Source of the DNA: Lactobacillus sp.
Lineage (GTDB): Bacteria; Bacillota; Bacilli; Lactobacillales; Lactobacillaceae
Assembly: GCA_022484695.1 (NCBI GenBank)
Contig: JAKVKU010000017.1
Location: forward strand, 1-53,128
DNA: 53,128 nt
Direction: 5' to 3'
A program made the translations under genes and the position numbers. Below, piece by piece: positions 25,915-34,497 of the stretch. The notes beneath the pieces are model-generated. The model searched no databases. It was not told the DNA's origin and worked only from the letters and a program-made list of their open reading frames with translations. Each line of letters opens with the position of its first letter. Positions within the stretch are counted from its first letter, which is position 1.

Positions 25915-27630
25915 CTAAAATAAGAAATAGCGCTGGGCTAAGGGTAATTCGGCTGCCGGTGGGCAGGTTACGATTTGCCCGTCGACGGTTACTTCATAAG
26001 TCTGGGGATCCACCGTTATTTTTGGGGTCAAGTCGTTAAATTTCATATCTTTTTTAGTCAACTTACGAATATTCTTCACTGGCAATAGGGTCTTTTGCAA
26101 ACCATATTTAGTTTTGATACCTGCATCTAAACTCGCTTGAGATACAAAGGAATAACTAGTTTGCGTTAACGCCACGCCATAACTACCAAACATTTTCCGA
26201 TAGCGCACTGGTTCGGGCAATGGAATGGATGCATTGGCATCCCCCATCAAACTTAAATTGATCAAACCACCCTTAATCACTTTATCCGGCTTGACCCCAA
26301 AGAATTGGGGGTCCCACAAAACTAAATCGGCAATTTTACCAACTTCCACCGACCCCACGTAGGCACTGATACCATGGGTAATTGCTGGATTGATCGTATA
26401 TTTAGAAATGTAACGCTTAACGCGGAAATTATCATTATGGTTGGGCGCATCTTCAGTCAAGGGCCCCAATTGGTGTCTTAATTTACTGGCAGTCTGCCAA
26501 GTCCTCAAAATGACTTCCCCAACCCGGCCCATGGCTTGAGAGTCCGAACTCATCATACTGATGACGCCCATATCTTGCAGGACATCTTCAGCAGCGATGG
26601 TCTCTTCACGAATCCGGGAATCCGCAAAGGCCACATCTTCAGGAACATCAGGATTTAAGTGATGGGTGGCCATGAGCATGTCTAAATGCTCATCGATGGT
26701 ATCACTGGTATAAGGCATGGTGGGACTGGTGGAGGAAGGTAAAATATTCATTTCCCCGGCGACTTTGATGATATCCGGGGCATGGCCGCCACCCGCGCCT
26801 TCTGTATGGTAGGTATGGATCACGCGGCCATTGATGGCAGCAATGGTATTTTCCACAAAGCCGCCTTCATTTAAAGTGTCAGTATGTAAAGCTACTTGCA
26901 CATCATATTTATCTGCCACTTTTAACGCATTATCGATGGCTGCGGCCGTGGCGCCCCAATCTTCATGAACTTTCAGGCCAATGGCACCGGCTTTTATTTG
27001 CTCGGCCATGGTGTCTAAATTAGCCCCTTGGCCTTTGCCCAAGTAGCCAATATTCATGGGCAAACCTTCTGCTGCTTGCAACATTTTGGCAATGTTCCAA
27101 GCCCCGGGGGTATCAGTAGTGGCATTGGTCCCTTCGGCAGGCCCTGTGCCGCCGCCCAACATCGTGGTAATCCCACTTTCCGCCGCAGCAGTAACTTGGG
27201 TCGGACTGATGAAATGAATGTGGCTGTCGATCCCCCCAGCGGTGACAATTTTGCCCTCAGCTGAGATCACTTCTGTTGAAATCCCGATGGGGAAAGTGAC
27301 CCCAGCCATCACCAAATCATTACCCGCTTTACCAATAGCAAAAATCTTGCCATCGCGAATGCCAATATCTGCCTTATAGATACCGGTATAATCAATTATT
27401 AAGGCGTTGGTTAACACCAGATCCGGCACGCCTTGGTCCCGGGTCAATAAGGGATTCATGCCCATGCCTTCGCGGATGACTTTACCCCCGCCAAAAACAG
27501 CTTCATCCCCGTAACTGGTATAATCCTTTTCTACCTCCACAATTAAATCTGTATCCGCCAGTCGGACCCGGTCCCCCGTAGTAGGGCCGTAAAGGCTGGC
27601 GTATTTGGCGTGGGAAATCTTTAAACTCAT
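25915..27630 (-). CDS. ureC: Urease alpha subunit (catalytic)
   Basis: 571 residues. Hydrolyses urea to ammonia and carbamate at a dinickel site. Metal ligands: H137 and H139 (SHIHF), the carbamylated lysine K220 (GLKVHEDWG), H249 (ALHTDTLNE) and H275 ([15 protein letters not shown]). The mobile flap reads [10 protein letters not shown], keeping the catalytic His but with Thr322 where many bacterial ureases have Cys (MVCHHL). Flanked by ureB (13 bases) and ureE. Confidence 0.98.
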   Translation of the reverse strand: MSLKISHAKYASLYGPTTGDRVRLADTDLIVEVEKDYTSYGDEAVFGGGKVIREGMGMNPLLTRDQGVPDLVLTNALIIDYTGIYKADIGIRDGKIFAIGKAGNDLVMAGVTFPIGISTEVISAEGKIVTAGGIDSHIHFISPTQVTAAAESGITTMLGGGTGPAEGTNATTDTPGAWNIAKMLQAAEGLPMNIGYLGKGQGANLDTMAEQIKAGAIGLKVHEDWGATAAAIDNALKVADKYDVQVALHTDTLNEGGFVENTIAAINGRVIHTYHTEGAGGGHAPDIIKVAGEMNILPSSTSPTMPYTSDTIDEHLDMLMATHHLNPDVPEDVAFADSRIREETIAAEDVLQDMGVISMMSSDSQAMGRVGEVILRTWQTASKLRHQLGPLTEDAPNHNDNFRVKRYISKYTINPAITHGISAYVGSVEVGKIADLVLWDPQFFGVKPDKVIKGGLINLSLMGDANASIPLPEPVRYRKMFGSYGVALTQTSYSFVSQASLDAGIKTKYGLQKTLLPVKNIRKLTKKDMKFNDLTPKITVDPQTYEVTVDGQIVTCPPAAELPLAQRYFLF

Positions 27631-27643
27631 TTTTGTTCACTTC

Positions 27644-27952
27644 CTAATCCAATTTGCCGTTAGTTTTATTATTCATCCCATAAACTGCCCGTTTACCAGC
27701 GTAGGCCACTAGGTTCACGGTCTTTTCATCCTGGGGTTCAAACCGCACGGCCATGCCAGCAGGCACATCTAAATGAAAGCCCCGGGCCAATTCACGATCA
27801 AATTGCAAAGCTTCATTGACTTCATAAAAATGATAGTGGGAACCCACTTGTACCGGACGATCACCTGTATTAGTTACTTTGAGAGTTCGAGTTTGCCGCC
27901 CGGCGTTTAATTCAATTTCGCCATCTTGGGGTAAAATTGCACCAATTTTCAA
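27644..27952 (-). CDS. ureB: Urease beta subunit
   Basis: 102 residues, normal length for separate bacterial beta subunits. [43 protein letters not shown] and YAGKRAVYG are the family sequence. Forms the (UreABC)3 trimer with its neighbours, 13 bases from both ureA and ureC. Confidence 0.97.
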   Translation of the reverse strand: MKIGAILPQDGEIELNAGRQTRTLKVTNTGDRPVQVGSHYHFYEVNEALQFDRELARGFHLDVPAGMAVRFEPQDEKTVNLVAYAGKRAVYGMNNKTNGKLD

Positions 27953-27965
27953 TCAATTCATCTCC

Positions 27966-28274
27966 TTAACGAATAGGATCATGAACGGTGACCAGTTTGG
28001 TCCCATCCTTAAACGTCCCTTCCACTTGAATCACTGGAATCATCTCCGCAATGCCGGGCATCACATCTGCTTGGGTCAAAACTGTGGCGCCAAATTGCAT
28101 TACTTCGGCCACGCTGGCCCCATCCCGAATTTTCTCTAAGACTTCATAAGTGATATAGGCAATGGCTTCGGGATGATTCAGCTTCAACCCCCGGTCTTTG
28201 CGCCGATGGGCCAGATCACTGGCCACCACAATACTGAGCTTTTCAATTTCTTTAGTTGTTAGATTTAATGGCAT
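27966..28274 (-). CDS. ureA: Urease gamma subunit
   Basis: 102 residues from ATG 28274, six bases after GGAGG; the frame also opens at a TTG two codons earlier. [58 protein letters not shown] are typical. First gene of ureABCEFGD, facing the urea importer operon. Confidence 0.97.
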   Translation of the reverse strand: MPLNLTTKEIEKLSIVVASDLAHRRKDRGLKLNHPEAIAYITYEVLEKIRDGASVAEVMQFGATVLTQADVMPGIAEMIPVIQVEGTFKDGTKLVTVHDPIR

Positions 28275-28323
28275 ATGCAACCTCCGTTAGCAATTATTCT
28301 AATCAAAAATTAATGACGTGATT

Positions 28324-28340
28324 TGTTATATAATATAACA
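28324..28340. promoter_or_regulatory. GlnR/TnrA-type box at the ure promoter
   Basis: TGTTATATAATATAACA is a perfect 7-3-7 inverted repeat and fits TGTNA-N7-TNACA exactly. It covers a likely minus-strand -10 (TATATT, plus 28332-28337) 16 bases from a TTGCTG -35 (plus 28354-28359), 50 bases before ureA. Nitrogen control of urease is inferred. Confidence 0.75.
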
Positions 28341-28540
28341 CTAATTTAAAAATCAGCAAGCTATTTTTTTAATGACTCTATTTTTATTTTCCAATCAAAG
28401 GTTTCGTTTCACAGCTACTACATGACATTTTCACGTGATATATCCTGATTTGTCCATGTAATATTGAATTATTTTCACTTTAGGTTCAAAATAATTTCAA
28501 GTTTTCATTTTCAAAAAAACTGGTCAATTCAATTAATTTG

Positions 28541-28557
28541 TGTTATAAAATATAACA
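28541..28557. promoter_or_regulatory. GlnR/TnrA-type box at the urt promoter
   Basis: TGTTATAAAATATAACA, again a perfect 7-3-7 repeat fitting TGTNA-N7-TNACA, 45 bases before urtA. It differs from the ure box at one central base. Confidence 0.75.
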
Positions 28558-28602
28558 TAAAAGATTATAAAATAATTAGTTTGATTAATTGGAGATGAGG
28601 AA

Positions 28603-29856
28603 TTGAAGAATCGTTGGCATCGGTCCTGGTTATTGCTTTGCACCACAATCGCTTTTATCAGTCTCTTATCTGGCTGCAGCAGTGCTGTGGCTAGTCTGAC
28701 CCAACCGACAAAAACCGCCACCGGCGCTTCGGAAAAGGTGATCAAAGTCGGCATTTTACATTCCTTAAGTGGCACCATGGCCAATAGTGAAATTCCCGTG
28801 GAACAAGCGGAGCTGTTGGCTATCAAACAGATCAACGCCAAAGGTGGCGTCTTAGGCAAGCAAGTCGTGCCCGTTATTGAAGATGGCGCGTCAGATAACG
28901 CCACTTTTGCTGAGAAGGCCGACCAGTTGTTGAACCAATATCACGTGGCCACTGTTTTTGGCTGTTGGACCTCCGCCAGCCGCAAAGCGGTTTTGCCCAT
29001 TTTCGAACATAATAACGGCCTGCTGTGGTACCCCGTACAATATGAAGGCATGGAATCTTCCCCTAACATCATGTACATGGGGGCAGCTCCCAATCAGCAA
29101 ATCGTGCCAGCAGTCAATTACATGACCCAACACTTTGGTAAAAAGGTGTTCTTAGTGGGTTCGGACTATGTCTTCCCCAGAACAGCGAATGCTATTATTG
29201 ACCAACAAGCCAAACAGTTACATATGACCGTGGTGGGTGAAAAATATGTCCCCATGGGCAGTACCGATTTTTCAACAATCGTTACCCAAATTAAAAAAAC
29301 CAATCCTGATTATATTGTGAATACTTTAAATGGCGGTTCCAATGATGCCTTTTTCAAACAACTCCATGAAGCTGGCATCACCGCGAACACCACACCCACC
29401 ATTTCCGCATCGGTGGCTGAACAAGAAGTCAAAGGTATTGGGAACACTTATATGGCTGGTCAATATACCTCTTGGAATTACTACCAGTCCCAAAACAATC
29501 CTCAAAACGAAGCTTTCATCAAAGCTTTTCGAGCTGCCAACGGCGCCAATAGTGTGACAGATGACCCTATCGAAGCTGGCTACAATGCCGTCCACCTGTG
29601 GGCTAAGGCCGTTGAAAAGGCTGGGACGACCAAGGTCGCTGCGGTTCGACAAGCAGCCAAGGGCTTAAGCTATGCGGCACCAGAGGGTAAAGTCACCATC
29701 GATGGCGATAATCAACACCTCTATAAGACCGTTCGAATCGGCAAAGTTGCAAGTAATGGGGTCATCAATACGGTCTGGCAATCACCACAACCCGTTAAAC
29801 CTGATCCTTATTTGAAGGGTTATACCTGGGCGGGCATGTTGAATCAAGGCCAATAG
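28603..29856 (+). CDS. urtA: Urea ABC transporter, substrate-binding lipoprotein
   Basis: 417 residues starting with TTG 28603 (GGAG eight bases upstream). Lipoprotein signal MKNRWHRSWLL... with lipobox LLSGC. The mature protein is a branched-chain-amino-acid-type binding protein of the urea class: VGILHSLSGTMANSEIPV, VFGCWTSASRKAVLPIFE, LLWYPVQYEGMESSPNIMYMGA, AGQYTSWNYY. Its position with urtBCDE opposite urease confirms urea as ligand. Confidence 0.95.
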   Translation: MKNRWHRSWLLLCTTIAFISLLSGCSSAVASLTQPTKTATGASEKVIKVGILHSLSGTMANSEIPVEQAELLAIKQINAKGGVLGKQVVPVIEDGASDNATFAEKADQLLNQYHVATVFGCWTSASRKAVLPIFEHNNGLLWYPVQYEGMESSPNIMYMGAAPNQQIVPAVNYMTQHFGKKVFLVGSDYVFPRTANAIIDQQAKQLHMTVVGEKYVPMGSTDFSTIVTQIKKTNPDYIVNTLNGGSNDAFFKQLHEAGITANTTPTISASVAEQEVKGIGNTYMAGQYTSWNYYQSQNNPQNEAFIKAFRAANGANSVTDDPIEAGYNAVHLWAKAVEKAGTTKVAAVRQAAKGLSYAAPEGKVTIDGDNQHLYKTVRIGKVASNGVINTVWQSPQPVKPDPYLKGYTWAGMLNQGQ

Positions 29857-29867
29857 GAGGGACGTTT

Positions 29868-30773
29868 ATGAGTACAGTCATCATGCAATTATTTAATGGT
29901 ATCAGCGTGGGTTCGATATTGTTGTTAGCCGCAGTTGGTTTAACCATTACTTTTGGACTGATGGGCATCATCAATATGGCTCATGGGGAGTTCATTATGA
30001 TTGGGGCCTACACGACTTATGTGGTTCAACTCATTTTCCAAAAGTATTTTCCTGGCGGCTTCAGTGCTTATGTATTGGTAGCTTTAGTTTTATCGTTTCT
30101 GATCACCGCCTTATTAGGCTATATTTTAGAAAAAATTATCATCCGCTACCTCTATGATCGCCCGGAAGACAGCCTATTGGTCACCTGGGGCTTGAGTTTG
30201 ATCTTGCAACAACTGGCTCGGAATATTTTTGGAGCGCCCGATGTCTCCGTAACCTCTCCTAAATTTCTACAGGGAAACGTGGCCATCGGCGCCAACATCG
30301 ACCTACCCATCAACCGCTTGGCAATCTTGGCGATTGCTATTTTGGCCCTAGGCAGCGTGGCTTATCTGTTATTCAGGACTAAATTTGGTCGAAACATCAA
30401 CGCCACCATGCAAAATCGACAAATGGCCGCGGCGCTAGGCATCAATACCAAACGTATTGATTCTTTGACCTTTGCATTAGGTACAGGCTTAGCGGGCTTA
30501 GCCGGCTGTACGGTCACTTGGATCGGCTCCATTGGCCCTAGTATCGGCCAAGACTATATCATCAATGCTTTTATCACCGTGGTGGTCGGTGGTGCGGGCA
30601 CCTTGTTAGGCACGATCTTTGGTTCCACTTTCATGGGGGTGGGCAATACAACGTTAGAATACTTGACCAACCCTTCCATTGGCCAAGCCTTAGTACTGAT
30701 CCTCGTCATCATTATTTTGCAATTTAAACCCAAGGGCGTTTTCAGCTTGAGTTCACGAAAAATTGATGATTAA
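29868..30773 (+). CDS. urtB: Urea ABC transporter, permease UrtB
   Basis: 301 residues, about eight membrane segments, LivH family. INMAHGEFIMIGAYTTYVVQ and AGLAGCTVTWIGSIGPSIGQDYIINAFITVV fit the urea-specific type. AGGAGG precedes ATG, 11 bases after urtA. Confidence 0.94.
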   Translation: MSTVIMQLFNGISVGSILLLAAVGLTITFGLMGIINMAHGEFIMIGAYTTYVVQLIFQKYFPGGFSAYVLVALVLSFLITALLGYILEKIIIRYLYDRPEDSLLVTWGLSLILQQLARNIFGAPDVSVTSPKFLQGNVAIGANIDLPINRLAILAIAILALGSVAYLLFRTKFGRNINATMQNRQMAAALGINTKRIDSLTFALGTGLAGLAGCTVTWIGSIGPSIGQDYIINAFITVVVGGAGTLLGTIFGSTFMGVGNTTLEYLTNPSIGQALVLILVIIILQFKPKGVFSLSSRKIDD

Positions 30774-30801
30774 TCACCAACTATCGAAAGGAAGGGCCGC
30801 C

Positions 30802-31926
30802 ATGACCAAAAGTAAATCACCAGTTTACGGTGCCATATTATTGTTTATTTTCTTACTTGTTTTTCCATTTATTTTTTCCATGTTTCAAGTGGGGTTATTT
30901 ACCAAATTCATGTGTTTTGCCCTCGTTGCCCTATCCCTGGACCTGCTTTGGGGCTACACGGGAATTTTAAGTTTAGGCCAAGGCGTGTATTTTGGTCTGG
31001 GGGCTTATTGCATGGCCATGTATCTAAAACTCGCCGCCAGTGGGTCAAATCTGCCTGACTTCATGCGCTCCCCAGGCAGTGGCATTCGTCAACTGCCTTT
31101 TATCTGGGTTCCTTTCAAGAATCCGATCATTGCCATTGCTTTAGTCATCATTGTCCCGGTGGTGATCTCCATCTTGATTGGGGCTTTAACTTTTATCAAT
31201 CGGATCAGGGGCGTTTATTTTTCAATTTTGTCTGAAGCTTTAGCAGTCGTCTTTTCGGTCTTACTGGTGGGTAGTCAGTCCCTTACCGGCGGTTCCAACG
31301 GCCTGACAAATTTCTCAAATTTCATGGGTGCCAGCCTATATACCGGTAAAAGTCGGCTGATTCTATTTTATGTGACCCTACTTATTTTGGCTTTGGTATA
31401 CTTTTTGGCCTATCAATTGATCCATCATAAGATTGGCAATGTGCTCATCGCCATCCGTGATAGTGAAAATCGTTTGCGTTTTACCGGGTATAATACGGCT
31501 GCTTATAAAATCTTTATCTATGGTTTAAGTGCCGCAATTTCCGGGGTTGCTGGGGCCTTATATGTGTTACAAGTCGGCATCATTACGCCCAGTGATGTGG
31601 GTGTGATGTTCTCTATTGAAATGGTGATCTGGGTAGCTATCGGTGGCAAAGCCACACTCTTGGGTCCGGTCATTGGTGCCTTGGTGGTCAATGAATTTAA
31701 GACCGTCATCAGCAATTACTTCCCATCCCTATGGTCTTATTTCATCGGCGCACTATTTATTATCGTCATCCTACTCTTCCCCCAAGGCTTTATGGGACTT
31801 AAAGCACTTCCCCACTATCTCGCCAATCGTAAAGTTGCACAGCAGATGCGGCAACGGCAAACAAACCCTAACTTAAATCAGGAGGTACCAAATCATGTTG
31901 TTAAAACCTCAAAAGAAGACTCATAA
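30802..31926 (+). CDS. urtC: Urea ABC transporter, permease UrtC
   Basis: 374 residues from ATG 30802, with AAGGAAGGG upstream (the longer frame starts inside urtB). LivM family, about nine to ten membrane segments: LDLLWGYTGILSLGQGVYFGLGAYCMAMYL and AVFSVLLVGSQSLTGGSNGLT are UrtC-typical. Its end overlaps urtD by 32 bases. Confidence 0.94.
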   Translation: MTKSKSPVYGAILLFIFLLVFPFIFSMFQVGLFTKFMCFALVALSLDLLWGYTGILSLGQGVYFGLGAYCMAMYLKLAASGSNLPDFMRSPGSGIRQLPFIWVPFKNPIIAIALVIIVPVVISILIGALTFINRIRGVYFSILSEALAVVFSVLLVGSQSLTGGSNGLTNFSNFMGASLYTGKSRLILFYVTLLILALVYFLAYQLIHHKIGNVLIAIRDSENRLRFTGYNTAAYKIFIYGLSAAISGVAGALYVLQVGIITPSDVGVMFSIEMVIWVAIGGKATLLGPVIGALVVNEFKTVISNYFPSLWSYFIGALFIIVILLFPQGFMGLKALPHYLANRKVAQQMRQRQTNPNLNQEVPNHVVKTSKEDS

Positions 31927-32692
31927 TTCTGAAAATTCCAAACCAATTTTAAGCTTAAAAGACGTCAGTATTACCTTTGGCAATTTCCACGCCATTAAGA
32001 ATGTCTCGACAACTGTCTATGAAAATGAGATTCGTTGTTTCATCGGCCCCAATGGCGCTGGGAAAACGACAATTTTGGATGCTATTTGTGGTAAAAGTCC
32101 GATCACCAGTGGCCAAATTACCTACTACGCCGGCCAACGCAGTCTGAACATTGAAAAAATGCGGGATTATGACATCTCGCGGCAGGGCATTGCCCGCAAA
32201 TTCCAGGCACCCAGTATTTTTAACGCCCTGACCATTTGGGAAAATGTCAGTCTAGCCGTGGCCAAGGAACGTTCCGTTTGGCAGGCGCTGACCAGTCATT
32301 TCACAACTGATCAAAAAGCCCGGATTCAAGAAATTTTACAGTTAATTGGCCTAGAAACATTGCAGGACCAATATCCCGCCCTCTTATCCCATGGTCAAAA
32401 GCAGTGGCTTGAAATCGGCATTTTATTAGCTGCCAAACCCCGTTTATTACTGTTAGATGAACCTGTGGCCGGCATGGGCCGTAAAGAAACCGAGCGTACT
32501 GAGGCTTTATTGCTGAAACTCAAAGAAAACTGCACCATCATTTGCGTGGAACATGACATGCAGTTTGTCCAAGATATTGCCGACAATATTACTGTTTTCC
32601 ACGAAGGCCAAGTTTTAGATGAAGGTAGTTTTGAACGCATTCAAAATAATCCCAAAGTCATTGCCGTTTATCTGGGAAGGAATGAGGATTAA
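31895..32692 (+). CDS. urtD: Urea ABC transporter, ATPase UrtD
   Basis: 265 residues with AGGAGG before ATG. Walker A GPNGAGKTT, LivG-type loop ISRQGIARKFQAPSIF, ABC signature degenerate as LLSHGQKQWLE (normal for UrtD), Walker B LLLLDEPVAGMG and H-loop EHD. Starts inside urtC. Confidence 0.95.
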   Translation: MLLKPQKKTHNSENSKPILSLKDVSITFGNFHAIKNVSTTVYENEIRCFIGPNGAGKTTILDAICGKSPITSGQITYYAGQRSLNIEKMRDYDISRQGIARKFQAPSIFNALTIWENVSLAVAKERSVWQALTSHFTTDQKARIQEILQLIGLETLQDQYPALLSHGQKQWLEIGILLAAKPRLLLLDEPVAGMGRKETERTEALLLKLKENCTIICVEHDMQFVQDIADNITVFHEGQVLDEGSFERIQNNPKVIAVYLGRNED

Positions 32693-33378
32693 TGTTAACC
32701 TTACAAAACTTAGCGGCCACTTATGGGGAGGGCCGGGTGATCGATCACATCCGCTTACAGGCCAATGTTGGCGAAGTGACTTGTTTGGTGGGCCGCAATG
32801 GCGCAGGTAAAAGCACTACCCTCAAAGCTATCATGGGGCTGATTCAAACTTCAGCTGACACCTTGACCCTAGACGGCCAAGACCTCTTAAGTTTACCCAC
32901 GTATGATCGGGCGCGTTTTGGTATCGGCTATGTGCCCCAAGGTCGAGATATTTTTCAAAATATGAGCGTCCGGGACAATTTGCGCATCGGCTTAGAAGCC
33001 AATCGCAAAACCCAACATGTCCCCGACTATATTTTTGACTTATTTCCAATTCTAAAGGACTTCTTAAATCGACCTGGTGGTGATCTTTCTGGCGGCCAGC
33101 AACAACAATTAGCCATCGCCCGGGCTTTGGTCACTGATCCGAAAATATTGATTTTAGATGAGCCCACCGAAGGGATTCAGCCTTCGGTTATCCAAGAAAT
33201 TGGAGATGTCATCACCAAATTAAAAGACAAAATGGCCGTTTTAATTGTGGAACAGTATTTGGAATTTGTCTTAAAAATTGCCGATCAGTGTTACTTATTG
33301 GAAAAAGGCCAGATTTTAATGTCTGGCCCCACTGCATCTATTGACCAAACGCAGTTAAAACATACACTGGCCTTATAA
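32692..33378 (+). CDS. urtE: Urea ABC transporter, ATPase UrtE
   Basis: 228 residues, LivF type. Walker A GRNGAGKST, GIGYVPQGRDIF, signature LSGGQQQQLAIARAL, Walker B ILILDEPTEGIQPSV. The start shares one base with the urtD stop (TAATG). Confidence 0.96.
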   Translation: MLTLQNLAATYGEGRVIDHIRLQANVGEVTCLVGRNGAGKSTTLKAIMGLIQTSADTLTLDGQDLLSLPTYDRARFGIGYVPQGRDIFQNMSVRDNLRIGLEANRKTQHVPDYIFDLFPILKDFLNRPGGDLSGGQQQQLAIARALVTDPKILILDEPTEGIQPSVIQEIGDVITKLKDKMAVLIVEQYLEFVLKIADQCYLLEKGQILMSGPTASIDQTQLKHTLAL

Positions 33379-33399
33379 TAAAAGGAGTTGTTGCTACCC

Positions 33400-34407
33400 A
33401 TGAAACAAATCAGGCAGAGCCTGCCCTACTATGGGGTCATCGGCCTACTGCACCTCTTAGGCTTTTTGGGCCTAGCCATTGCCTGTCGTCATTATCCTGG
33501 CTTTTGGGCAATTGGCATCTTGGCTTATATGTTAGGCTTGCGGCACGCCTTTGATGCAGACCATATCGCTGCCATTGACAATACCGTGCGTAAACTCATC
33601 CAACAAGATCAAAAGACAGTTGGTGTGGGCTTTTATTTTTCCCTAGGGCATTCAACCGTGGTGTTATTAATGTCGATCACCGTGGGACTTTCCATCAATT
33701 GGGTCAGCGCCCATTTACCCGTCCTGCAAAAAGTTGGTGGCTTGGTAGGTTCTTTTGTATCTGGTATTTTTTTGATCCTGGTGGCCATCTTTAATCTAGT
33801 CGTTCTTTGGCACTTGGTTAAATCCATCCGGCAATTACATAACAAATTTACTGCGGTACAAAACTTAGATGACTTATTAGCGCCAAAGGGCGTGTTAACG
33901 ACTTTATTGAAACCCTTATTCAAATTTATCAAACACAGCTGGCAAATGTATCCCATTGGTTTTCTTTTCGGATTAGGCTTTGATACCGCCACAGAGATCA
34001 CCCTACTGGCCTTGACGGCGCAGTCTTCCCAACGCAACTTGCCCTTGATCGGCATTATTGCCCTGCCAATTATTTTCACCGCCGGTATGAGTTTAATGGA
34101 TACCACCGATGCCGTTATGATGTCTGGGGCGTACAAATGGGCCTTTGACACGCCGATTCGTAAGGCCTATTACAACATTGTGATCACCAGTGTTTCCGTC
34201 CTTGCGGCTATCAGTATCGGCGTTGTAGAACTCCTACAAGTCACTGGTAACCTGTTTAACTTTAAGGGTTTGTTCTGGCATTGGTTGCAGGCTGTAGACT
34301 TTAATTGGCTTGGTTTTGGGTTAGTCGCAGCTTTCATGCTCTTATGGTTGGTCGCCTATGGCATTTGGCGTTCAGTTATTGCTAAGAAATACGATACGCC
34401 TTATTGA
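33400..34407 (+). CDS. nixA: Nickel permease, NiCoT (HoxN/NixA) family
   Basis: 335 residues from ATG 33400; AAAGGAG is 12 bases upstream and two TTG codons lie closer, so the start may be a few codons earlier. About eight membrane segments. The family signature RHAFDADHIAAIDN (metal selectivity, TM2) and FSLGHSTVV, GLGFDTATEI are present. As the sixth gene of the urt unit it feeds nickel to urease. Confidence 0.92.
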   Translation: MKQIRQSLPYYGVIGLLHLLGFLGLAIACRHYPGFWAIGILAYMLGLRHAFDADHIAAIDNTVRKLIQQDQKTVGVGFYFSLGHSTVVLLMSITVGLSINWVSAHLPVLQKVGGLVGSFVSGIFLILVAIFNLVVLWHLVKSIRQLHNKFTAVQNLDDLLAPKGVLTTLLKPLFKFIKHSWQMYPIGFLFGLGFDTATEITLLALTAQSSQRNLPLIGIIALPIIFTAGMSLMDTTDAVMMSGAYKWAFDTPIRKAYYNIVITSVSVLAAISIGVVELLQVTGNLFNFKGLFWHWLQAVDFNWLGFGLVAAFMLLWLVAYGIWRSVIAKKYDTPY

Positions 34408-34432
34408 TTTTAAAAATTCGTTATTATCAACT

Positions 34433-34497
34433 AAATACCCCCTAGTGACGACGGTCTGATAACACTTGACCTGTCATTGTCACTAGGGGGTATTTTT
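34433..34497. terminator. Long convergent terminator hairpin
   Basis: AAATACCCCCTAGTGAC (34433-34449) and GTCACTAGGGGGTATTT (34479-34495) form a perfect 17-bp stem with a T-run on the plus strand. It ends the urt-nickel operon and abuts the stop codon of the leftward operon, so it probably serves both. Confidence 0.9.

Noticed and set aside
33633-34151. 172-codon minus-strand frame inside the nickel permease gene
   Set aside because: A shadow of a well-supported membrane protein gene; no homology pattern of its own.
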